Position numbers and translations under genes: made by a program. The notes under the pieces were generated by a model. That model did no database searches and was not told where the DNA came from. It saw only the letters and a list, made by a program, of their open reading frames with translations. A stretch of 64,000 bases of DNA from Oreocharis arfaki (Eukaryota > Chordata > Aves > Passeriformes > Paramythiidae), in contig VZRR01013890.1 of the NCBI GenBank assembly GCA_013398015.1, positions 927,379 through 991,378 of the forward strand. Direction: 5' to 3'. This document shows positions 13,223-22,994 of this stretch, in pieces (positions within the stretch are counted from its first letter, which is position 1; every line of letters starts with the position of its first letter).

Positions 13223-16011
13223 ATAAATTTGTATAAGGGAGTAAGGTTCAGAACTAAGGTCTAGTCTGAAGAATTTTACCAAAACTTATATGTGTGACAT
13301 TTTATTAAATTTTCTTTTCCAAAACCAAATAGCTCAATCTTTGTAATTTTCCGGATTGGGACACTTCAGGTTTTGATGCTTCTGCTAATTGTACATAACA
13401 AATTTCCCACGTCCCAGGAGATGTGCCTCTCCCTAGACTCAACACAAGAAAGCGCAAGTATAGTAACACAGCTGTGGGCTCAAAAATATCCTGATATTAA
13501 TGGAGTGGGAGGGAGGAGAGTGCTGAGCTTGCTTTTCTCCCTTTCTTTCCCTCCTCAGTTCTCACTGGGCACATAGCTGGAGGCTGTGTTTTTACTGGGT
13601 GCAAGGTGGGCACTCTCCTGGTAGGGGTCTTATGTGTCCTTTTCCTTATGTGCCCCTTCCCTTATGTGCCCTTTCCATCCCCCCACTAACTCTGCTACAT
13701 TTTGGCCCCCATTTTCATCTTCAGAGCCCTTGTGCAGCTTTTCTCTGGCTCTGTTAATCTGGTGAATAAGATCCGGGAGTCAGAGCAAAACTGCAGTTGT
13801 GCGAATATGAGTAGCATACAAGTCTCGTGGGAAGGACTAGCAAATGGGCTCATCCCATTCTTTTCACTCCTTGTCTATAATCACTGTGCTCTAGAGGCTG
13901 CGGCAGCATGCACTAGTAGGAAGTTTAGATTTTGTAACCTTCAAGCTTCAGGAATTTGGATCCGTATTTTCCACCTCTGTAAAAGTGCCATAACCAGCAG
14001 GTGAATCAGGCAGGGTAAGGTTGTTTGGGCCTCCTCGTGCAAAGTCTCACATCTAAAGAAAAAAGCTTTGTTAAGCCAGAAGAAGAAGAGGAAGCATGGC
14101 TGCTTCAACCCAAACAAGAGAGGAAAGTGGGTTTGGCACCCAGGGCTACCCAGCCCTTTTCACATAAATGAGCTGCTGGCCATGACTCCTACAGAGCACA
14201 GGGAGAAGTGTAAATAATCTCAATCTGGAGGGCTTAAAGCTGATTACATAAAGCAGCAGTTATAAAACTCTTATAAAAAACAAACTTTGAAAGGAAACAA
14301 CGAGTCAGACTTAAAATATTTATGTTATTATTCTACATACATGTTTTTAGTTAAAAGGCATCATTTTTCTCTTTGAGGACAGGTGAGGATCTTGTCAGTG
14401 ATGCTGAGTTGTATTCTGGAATGTGGAAATAAAAACCCCAATGGTTCTTGTCATTGTCCACTGTACTGAGCTGAGAGAATTTTGCCCTTTATGCTTTAAA
14501 TTCAATATTTAAGCATCAGTCAGCTAAAGGTCAAAACATGCAGGTATACTTTAAATGAAAAAATACATTTATCCAGCCATTTCAAATGCTTGTATCTCAA
14601 GAGAGCTTTCCATTCTGTAGATTCTCAGGAAATCCTCTTTTATTTGTTAACTTGCCAGTGAAATTATCATATCAGTAAAGTGTAGACAGAGAATATGCAA
14701 TCAACCATACAGTGAATTTGTAAATTAAATTTTATTTATTCTTATTTAAAAATAAATGTACATCACCTAGATGGCTGATGATATACAAGAATTATATTCT
14801 TATTTATTTTATACATCTTTAATTTTTTTTCAGGATCTCTCTTTAAAGGTTGCTTGTTTGTAAAGGTGGTGGAATGACTTTGAGAAAATTAATTTCATCA
14901 TTTTTTCTACTTCTAAATATTTGAAGGACATTAAATTTTCTAGTGGATAGTGGTACCTTCTCCACTGGTGTTTTTCTGTCAATTTACTTCAGCTGCTGCA
15001 CGTTTCATTGTGCACCACACTTATTCTACTCTTACGATTTTCACAGTATTCTTACAATGATTTCATGAAGAATTCCCACATACTCCTCCATCCAGTGCTT
15101 AGTCAAGCACAGGTTCATCTTCACTCTGAAAACAAAATGTTATCGGTTTTACTCCTCCATGGGTTATCCCATACATAAGGGATAAAATCAAGTTTTGCGT
15201 ATTTTGTTAAAGAAAGGTAACCAAGTGACTGAAAGTTAAGATGGCATTTGACTCCCAGCAGAGTATTTGGGTACCCTGCATATCTTCAGACTGTAACAAA
15301 GATTGAAATTAATCAGCAGTCAGGTAATATGGGCAATCCAGGTACAGCAGCTGTGGTGTAACGACAGGAAGAGCATAGAGGTTTTGGAAAGATGCCATCT
15401 TACAGTTCATAGAGCTAAGATTCTGAGTCTATCCTTATTTCTTTCTGTGTTGTATCCTGAATTAACACTGCAAGGGCAGGTAACCAGAACAATCCAATGT
15501 CACTAACACCACTTTGCATCAAACACTTAGATACAATTACTTTAAAGCCTGTAAGACAAAACTTACGTAAATGGCAGTATGGTACAAGATACCAAAGTGA
15601 TCTGAGGGAAAGGAGCATCCACACAACTCATCTGGGTTTGTTGCTGTCTTGTTATTTAGTTGACTTAAGGCTCCAACAGTTGCAGTAGATGTCCTGAGCC
15701 TGAATTTATACTTCAGGGAACAATTTCCTCTATATCATGTAAATAGGTGCCAGAGAACTCCTGCAGTATATGAAAATACAAATAACAAACCCATCACCAC
15801 TTTCTTCATGTATGCTTTCACTCTGGTTTAAATAGTACAATCGTTTTGACCCTTGTATTCAGAATTTCTCTATTACTTTTGTTATTTTTCCTTTATTTTC
15901 AATTTCAGTGATTATTATTTCCAAATTCTGATCACCAGAATTGAACTGCATTATAGAAATCACAGTTACCCTTTTTTTTTTTAAATGCAGTCAAGGAATT
16001 GCTATCTGGTG
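13223..16011. other. Unassigned stretch with pyrimidine-rich segment
   Basis: No gene is recognised. A purine-rich tract (about 13502-13520) is followed by a long pyrimidine tract ending in CAG near 13557, a strong acceptor-like sequence. A second acceptor-like tract ends at 13724 and precedes a frame that stays open to a CAG|GTGAAT donor-like site at 14001 (see findings). From about 14300 to 16000 the sequence is AT-rich with nothing assignable. Confidence 0.55.
13629..13676. repeat. 16-bp tandem repeat, three copies
   Basis: Three adjacent 16-base units occupy 13629-13644, 13645-13660 and 13661-13676. Each begins CTTATGTG and ends in a C/T-rich half. Units two and three differ at one position, and unit one differs from them at a few C/T positions. 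This is a short minisatellite in a pyrimidine-rich setting with no known role. Confidence 0.9.
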
Positions 16012-16312
16012 TGAGATTTCACAGATTTGCTGACTGGTTGAGGTTGGAAAAAAGCCTCCTGCTTACATCAGGTCCAATCCCCCTGCCCAGTTAAGGGCAC
16101 CTAGGACCAGTTGCCCAGGACCATGTTCAGATGGCTTTTGAATATCTCCGAGGATGGAGACTCCACAACTTCTCTGGGCAGCCTGAGCCAGCTCTCAGTC
16201 ACCCTTCACAGTAAAAATGTATTTCCTGATGTTTAGAGGGAATCTCTCATGTTTCAGTTTGTGCCCATGGCCTCTGGTTCTGGTGCTGGGAACCACTCTC
16301 CATTGTCTGTAT
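16012..16312 (-). mobile_element. CR1 LINE, about 300-bp 3' fragment
   Basis: The plus strand reads as the reverse complement of a CR1 3' region. Recognisable phrases in order are 'ggttgaggttggaaaaaagc', 'tcaggtccaatccccctgcc', 'gatggagactccacaacttc', 'tctgggcagcctgagccagc', 'cacagtaaaaatgtatttcc' and 'gtttgtgcccatggcctctg'. These match the familiar avian CR1 tail layout. The element lies antisense and is truncated at its 5' end. Substitutions along its length indicate an old copy. The tail end near 16012 is degenerate ('gatttcacagatttgctgac'), so that boundary is approximate. Confidence 0.95.
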
Positions 16313-19300
16313 TCTGTTAAAAGTTCTTAATTAATATATTTCTAAATCTAAACCCAAAATTTATGCAGGGAAGAAATTATATCAATGCTCAATAAAGCAC
16401 CTGAGTTCCATAAATATTCCATGTAATGACAGCATGTAATATCCTTAATAAATTATTTACATCTATTGTAGGTATTTATGAAATAATTTAAATAAATTTA
16501 ATGAAACAATGGAGTTTAGAAATATTTTCCCCATGCTGATGTTAATCCATGTCAGACTAAGTAACAACCCTGCACTTAAGAGTAATTTTACTTCTGAGAT
16601 TTGGGGTTTTCTAATGCTGCCTTTCACATAGTTACAACATATCTGCCATATTCTTTAACCTATTAATTACAAAAACATACTTTCAATCTTAATTTAGTTT
16701 TAACAGAGAGTATTCCCTGTGGTACACTGTATAATTTTTTGGTTTGTATTCAAAAATTTAAAGTTATAGACACAAAAGAATGTTCTTAAAGAACAGGCAG
16801 ACTCCAGTTTAAAGATTTTAGGTCTATGGAAAAAAGGTTTGCTTTTATTTTAGCTAACATTTATAAACTGCATTGTAGAAAACAACTGGCAGTTTTTCTG
16901 CCAAAAGCCCTTGGGACTTTAGGAGCTCAAGCTAGCAATGCTGTAGGGTGACATCCCAGTGCAGATGTCCATGTAAATATGCAATTGTAAAATCTTTCAG
17001 GAGCAGACAGTGGTAGAAGCAAGGACTTTAATATTAATGCTTTAATATTAAATTCTTTTGCAACTCTACAGAATTATTGCTGTTCAGTAGTACTATAGTG
17101 GCTCCCAAAATTTCTAACGTGAATTCCTGCTGATGAATATAACTGTTACATGTAGAACCCTATCTTAAAAGAAGGTTATTAAGAGTAGAGAATAAAACAC
17201 TTAAAAGTTACAAAATGCCAGAGACATTTTGCAAAGGGGCAAAGCCATAGCTGTTATTAGCTTAGACAACTGGAATAAACAGGCAAGGTTTTGTGCATAT
17301 AAACTGGTGACTGAAAGACTAGCAGGCAACTTCTAAGTAAATAAACTAAGAATGTGTGCCAGAAAGAAAGGTTAGCACAATGTCAGGATGAAAACAAATG
17401 AGGATATACGACACAACTTTCACATCCCCTGAATTCATGCTGTTACATAGGCTTTGTTTTCCAGCCCTACCTTTTGAAACAAATTAGTAAAATTGAACAT
17501 TTTTAAAATTTAATAGTGTGTTCCTGGGTTTGGCTTGTTTGTATGTCTTGTTCATAACTATTTAGAAGTAAAATGTAGAAGAAATCAAAGAAATTTCATG
17601 GTCCATTCAAAACATGGAGACAGATATTCTATTTTCTCTAAAAGAATTTAAGATAGAAAAATCTTAACTCATATGAATATATGGAAGAAAACATAATCAG
17701 GATGGGATGGAAATGTAGTAAATTAGACATGAGGAGCTTCAGGTAACAGATTTTTAATACACTCCTTGGATTTGGTTCCTGAGCCACCCTATTCTATTCA
17801 ATATTTTGCTTTTTCACTTGACTATATGAAAAAAGCTTCAGGATACTGTATGGGTTTTGTTTAATGTAGGTTTTACAAACCTATTCTGAATCTCACCAGA
17901 GTATCCATTTTAAAAAACATCTTACAAACCGTACTTTTATGTGTTTGCCTTAATATTTCTGCTGGAGGAGAAATACTCTTGGTGTTAACGAAAAGCCTTA
18001 CTTCCCATTGAATTTTATTTTCCATTTTATCTTCTTTGCCTCAGGCCTATGCTTTTCTCAACTGTCGGGAAGCAAGAATTTTCCTTGTTCCTAATCTGTC
18101 CATTTCATTTATCTGCTTACCTTTTTCTTCCCATTTTGTGTGTTTGGAGTAATGTCATGTAAGCCAGCTGTTCATCCTACAGTGGATTTTTTAGAGTTCG
18201 CATCTGTTTCCAATGTTACTGGCTTGACAGATGTCTATGGCTCACATTAAGATTAAATTAGCTTCCCGAGGCACTCTACACCTCATACAACAGTTTTGGA
18301 TTTTGCCACACTCTGCTGTACCACTACTAGGCTGCTTTTTACTAAAAAGCAATGCAATTTTCCAATTTCACATGTGTTAGTTTTACATTTTCAACATACT
18401 GGCATCCATCCACTGGTTCCCACTCCCCTTAGCTTTGGCCAGGAAAAAATTGTAACAATGCAGCAGGTTTTGCCCAGATAGCAAATCAGCTTCATTTAAG
18501 TCTTGCCCACATATTAACAAGAGGGTGGTTCTGCCTGGGTGCTGAACATTGGTCCTGAGCCTGCTACTGATACTCTTTTATGGATCTCTCTTTTGTCCAC
18601 ATCAGGTCATAATAATCAGTGCTTCACTCAGTGTACTGTGGGATTACAGCAGGGAAGGGACAGAGCTCATTTTTTGACTTGTGTGCACTTCTTCATTTAA
18701 GAGATGCTTCTTCTATTAAAGGAGACTAGTAATAGTCTGAATTCCCTACAGCAAGACCAGCTGTACTCTTTTGCAGATGTCTATAATAATGCCAGACAGC
18801 TGAGTAATTTTGTGGAGGAGCAGCATAATCCTAGCATTGTTTCCCTAGGGATGTGGCATATTTACCCCATTACAGACCTGAAGAAGCTGGTTTTGGAATT
18901 CATGTTTACAGCTTACACTACTCCCTCACCGAACTGAAGGTGTAAAAAAAGACCTTTTTTTAAGGGCATGGTAGCTCTAATGAATCATCTAGAAAAAGCT
19001 ACTCTTCATTTACTGCAATTGGTTTCATTTTTACAGAACTTGGTTTCTGTATATTTCTTTTTTTTAAAGACATTTTAGCATCTGAGTATTTCTTGAGCTT
19101 CAGATTCTGGTACGTTCTTTATGAATCCGCTTAGTTACTTAAAGACAGTCTTCCGATTCTGTGGAGAACCAGGAAAAATATGCGATTTCCTTTTAGGACA
19201 GATTGAGCTAGTGATACGTTTATCTCTACATTCAACTCTTAGCTATATCTTTTTCCCATTTATATATTTAACGGAAAGCATATTACAGGAAAAATAGCTT

Positions 19301-19930
19301 TAAGATTAAATAGCAGGACTGAAGAAAAACTTTTTTTGCTCCCACTCTCCATTTCCATCCTCTAAATGAGGTAACTGGGATTCATTCTGCTGCACATGCA
19401 GTGCAGTTTTTTTTTCCCAATGTGCCTTTTGCAAATCCCATATTAAGGGCCATGCCATAATTTAGGAAGTTCTTACAAAAGAAGCTGCAAAACTATGTCT
19501 GAGAGACCTGTCCACCGCTGGATGGCCTCTCAGTGCTGTTCTGTAATAACTCCTGGGTTCTTGACTTTGGAAGGGATCATGCCAACATCCAAAACAGTCA
19601 GGGGCTAAGCACATAACTGAAAACTGATATAAATCTTTCTCAGTCTTGAGAGTGAGATCTGTGATGTGTTACTACACAGGGTAATGTGGGGCTCTACCTT
19701 GGCCTTGCTGCTGGGGTTTGTGCCGTCTGTATGGCCACCTGTCCACCTTTCTATGAGTGGGACTGAAAAACAATTGACACAGCTCTGACTGACAAATCTA
19801 TCACTGATTTTCCTTGACCGATTTCTACTGAAGGATGTTAGTGAATATATGTAATTTCCTAACGTTTGATAAACTGTGCCCAATTTATGACTCTTGCAAG
19901 AAACTTGCTCTCTGTGTATGACTTTGGTTC
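16313..19930. other. Unassigned AT-rich stretch
   Basis: No gene or confident repeat is seen. A near-direct duplication of a TTTAATATTAA word lies at about 17028-17052. A plus-strand frame at 18704-18937 contains a Phe-Ala-Asp segment that may be a remnant of a LINE reverse transcriptase; this is weak and is treated as a finding only. Region 19480-19930 is slightly richer in G+C, with short frames on the minus strand and no recognisable product. Confidence 0.55.
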
Positions 19931-20031
19931 TTATGGACATGGTTTAGTGCGGACCTGGCAGTGCTGTGTTAATGGCTGGACTCGATAATCTTAGAGGTCT
20001 TTTCCAATGTTGATGATTCTATGATACTGTG
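19931..20031 (+). mobile_element. CR1 LINE, short 3' fragment
   Basis: The phrases 'ggacatggtttagtgcggac', 'ctggcagtgctgtgttaatg', 'ggctggactcgataatctta' and 'gaggtcttttccaatgttga' followed by 'tgattctatgatactgtg' are the classic end of an avian CR1 element in sense orientation, including its ATTCTATG tail. About 100 bases remain. It lies roughly 370 bases from a second CR1 fragment in the opposite orientation. Confidence 0.93.
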
Positions 20032-20404
20032 ACTCCAAGCTCTGTATGGAACACTGAGAGCTTGCAAGCAATTTTTTTTCCAGCTCAGAACTTTTCTGGA
20101 AGAGTCTTGTCTCTATCATGAAAACATTGGTATATACATATATTTATATACATATATACATGGATATATAAACATGGAGACCTTCTGTGTGGAGATCTGT
20201 GTGGAGTTGTATCTTATAACTAGTGGCAGAAAAACTCTACAAGATTCTTCAGTGGATGCATGTTTATAATACATCTGGCTCAGACACTATATGACAGATA
20301 TTAAAAACACTGTTTTGATCAAAAAAGAATTTCACATGTTGCAACTTGTGTGTTTTACGTCTTATCTTACCACTGTTCTATCTTTGAGAAGAATTTCACT
20401 CTGT
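20032..20404. other. Spacer between two CR1 fragments
   Basis: This is AT-rich sequence with an alternating TATA/CATA low-complexity patch at about 20130-20175. Nothing else is recognised. Confidence 0.6.
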
Positions 20405-20722
20405 CTCCTTTTCACCGTATCATTAAGCAGCAGAAGACAGCAGTGAGGTCTCCTTTACCCTTCTCTTGTCAAGGTTGAAAAGACCAAGTTCTCTCAGCAT
20501 CTCATTGTACTTCATCTGCTCCAGCCCTTCATCATCCTGGTAGTCCTTCACTGGACATGCTCTAGGGAAACAGTATCCCTTTTGTACTAGGGAGCAGCAC
20601 TCTGGATGAGTGTCACAAGTGACAAATAAAAATGGATGGCTCCCCTTAACCTCCTGTCTGCAGTCCTGCTGATGCAGTCCCTGTGGATATTATTTGCTGC
20701 CAGGGCACGTGGCTGGCTTGGT
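20405..20722 (-). mobile_element. CR1 LINE, internal 3'-region fragment
   Basis: The plus strand matches the reverse complement of the part of CR1 that lies upstream of the terminal tail. Readable phrases are 'agtgaggtctcctttaccct', 'caaggttgaaaagaccaagt', 'tctctcagcatctcattgta', 'tgctccagcccttcatcatc' and, near the end, 'tttgctgccagggcacgtgg'. The terminal tail itself is absent, so the copy is truncated or rearranged at both ends. Divergence from the usual motif spellings suggests considerable age. Boundaries are approximate. Confidence 0.85.
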
Positions 20723-22429
20723 TTACAACCATTTTGAAATTAAAATATTGTAGGAAAATGTAGTACTTATAGTAAAGTATTCAAAGAAAAATCCTCATGT
20801 GAAATCAGAGCTGCTTATGTCATAGATGTGACATGCAGGCTAGGTCACCTGGAAACACCTTTGGGGTGTTCCAGTTGGGGGCACCTGTGTGCAGAACGTG
20901 TCCAGATCAGGGATGCCCCTGGCTGCCAGCACTGGAGCGTGTAATGGGTGCAGTCAGTCTCTTTCACTGGTTGCCCTGTTGCAGGATTGCAGTGAAATGT
21001 TTCCCTAGTGCTCCCACTAGAAACAGGCGTTCTGTCCCTTATAACCTGTTGCCCAACAACAGCTGCTTTATTATTTGTATGCTTTGTCTTCTTGCTAAAT
21101 GCTCAATGCAGATTTCGAAAATATGTGAAAATAAAAATATCCATAAAGATTACTCTCTGCAGTAAGAGGACACTTCTGCATAATTTATAAATAGTTACTA
21201 AATTATTAATATCAGCTAGAAGAGCATAGCATGGCCTGAGCTGTTAAAGAATCTGGCTCTGGTTTCAGAGGCCTCATCTTGAGCCACACTCTGGACTTCT
21301 GTTACGGGCCTAACCTAATTATTTAGACTAAATTTGGTTCATAGTCTTTCATTTAGGTACTCAAAAGCTGCTGTAGATGTGATACTGACCATATGAGCCA
21401 TAAGGACAAGAAAGCATTCCCTACAGGACCGACAAAGCCCAGGTGCATCCTTTATTTTTGAAAAATCACTCACATTAGATTACTCAAAGCATGACAGTGA
21501 AATGAGTTAGAGATCTTTACAGGCTGATCTTCAAAGCTCTATAATACATCTGCAATAAGGCTATTTTAATCTATGGTGTTCAAAGTTACTTAGAAGTAAA
21601 CACTATTACAATCTAAAAACAATTTAAATATTAATCATTAAATAATGCTTTGTAAAACATATATTTCTAAATTTACACTCAATTCAAAAGAATTTCCCAT
21701 TTATGTAATAAATTGCATTGTTCATCTTGGCAGTAGGATTGATCTGAAAACATAGTTAAGGTTTTGGTTTAACTTACTTGCTTTCTTCAAAAAGATTTTT
21801 CTTGTATCCCTATATAGTTTCAGCTGCATACTGCTGGCAAGCTGACTGCACTTCTGCAGCATCTATTGATGATGTCATTGAACCTATTTGGCTAAGCTGG
21901 CAAAAATACAGCTACACAGAAGAAAACAGGAGGCTCTGCCTAATATACATAAGGACTAAAAATAAAGTAGTTAATTGTTGTAAAAGACCCAGTTCCTATA
22001 GCCTTATCAAAATAGGAATTGCCTTTAAATAAAACGAACCCCCTTACTGTTTTTAATTTATATTGCAAGATCATGGTTGTGAAATTAAACCTTCCCAAGC
22101 CTGGTACTGTGAAATCATACTGAGTTCTTTGCCTTTGAAGAATTAGCTGAGTGGTTGTACATGAGTAAAGAATTAATTGATGTCTTGCTTCATTGGTATT
22201 TTTAAACATGTAGCCTCTTTCTCTTTACTGGATTTTTTTTTATTCATGACAGTAAATGATGATAGCAGCTAATCGACACAATGCGCCAGTGAGTGAGATG
22301 GTGGAAATTTTTTCAGACAGGGATGTAGCCCCTAATTTTGACCTCCGAATTTTGGACTAGTTTTGAGACTTCTAGGGCCTTTTATCTTCACTGATTCCGA
22401 TCAGATAAAACTGTATTTTCAATGATCTC
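20723..22429. other. Unassigned stretch with a short hairpin
   Basis: No gene is recognised. The segment 20825-21060 is somewhat richer in G+C and holds overlapping plus-strand frames with no known match. A 26-base imperfect hairpin at 20849-20874 is listed separately. From about 21180 to 22400 the sequence is AT-rich and featureless. Confidence 0.55.
20849..20874. repeat. Imperfect 10-bp inverted repeat (hairpin)
   Basis: CTGGAAACACC and GGTGTTCCAG are complementary apart from one bulged A, with a short TTTG loop. It is a compact stem-loop of unknown role lying just beyond a CR1 fragment. Confidence 0.6.
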
Positions 22430-22435
22430 AGAGTT
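22430..22435 (+). repeat. 5' target-site duplication of the solo LTR
   Basis: AGAGTT at 22430-22435 matches AGTGTT at 22989-22994 at five of six positions. The pair flanks a TG...CA-bounded LTR, as expected for a 6-bp retroviral target-site duplication with one later substitution. Confidence 0.6.
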
Positions 22436-22750
22436 TGTGGTGGTTTGTAAATAAAATAGTAGCTTAGAGTCAGGGTGAGTGGATCGGCTCCTCCCAAGGT
22501 CCTTTGTTCTTTCATTATTATGTATTCTCCCTTTTTGTTAGTGCTATTGATTTTGTACTCACCCTTCCCTTTTCTTCCCTGTGTGGCTCCCTTTCCAAGT
22601 TGTTCTCCCTTCCCAGCTCTCCCCTTGGCCCCTGTTCCTGGCCACTCCTTTGAGTTTCCCCTGTTCGCCCCTGTACCTCAGCCCGCCCCTGTACCACCCC
22701 TGTGTCCTGAGACCATTGGTTCTCATGCTCTCTCCGCCCTCCTTGTCCCC

Positions 22751-22758
22751 ATATAAAA
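22751..22758 (+). promoter_or_regulatory. LTR TATA box
   Basis: ATATAAAA lies about 60 bases upstream of the AATAAA signal, the usual spacing in a compact retroviral LTR. Transcription would be expected to start about 25-30 bases downstream, near 22780. Confidence 0.7.
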
Positions 22759-22813
22759 CTCCATGACCCTGATGTGTCGTTGTCTTCGCCCCTGGCATTC
22801 CAAACACCATGTA

Positions 22814-22819
22814 AATAAA
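22814..22819 (+). terminator. LTR poly(A) signal
   Basis: AATAAA is followed by a T-rich stretch (GTTTTTCT). It is positioned in the presumed R region of the LTR, so it could end transcripts entering from the 5' side on the plus strand. Confidence 0.75.
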
Positions 22820-22988
22820 GTTTTTCTATGGATCCCTATGCAGAGACCCTCCTCGCCTCCTTTACTGCTGCTGCACTGAGGAGCTAACATCTTACCGGGA
22901 CATGAGTGCGCCGTGCGCATTTGACGCTCCCGGGGAGGACGCAGCCTGCCACGCCACTGCCAGTTGTGCTCTGTGAAAGAATACAACA

Positions 22989-22994
22989 AGTGTT
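22989..22994 (+). repeat. 3' target-site duplication of the solo LTR
   Basis: AGTGTT matches AGAGTT on the 5' side at five of six positions. Confidence 0.6.

Larger units (their letters stand above)
22436..22988 (+). mobile_element. Solo LTR of an endogenous retrovirus
   Basis: This 553-base element begins TGTGGTGG and ends ATACAACA, so it has TG...CA ends with a short imperfect inverted repeat. U3 includes a C/T-rich segment (about 22560-22745). A TATA box (ATATAAAA) lies at 22751 and a poly(A) signal (AATAAA) at 22814-22819. Downstream, a CpG-containing U5-like segment (about 22895-22945) runs to the end. The order U3-TATA-poly(A)-U5 fixes the orientation as plus. No internal retroviral genes lie on either side, so it is a solo LTR left by recombination between two LTRs. 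The 6-bp target duplication fits an alpha/beta-retrovirus-like (class II, ERVK-type) integrase, but the family name is not certain. Exact ends rest on the TG/CA and duplication match. Confidence 0.85.
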
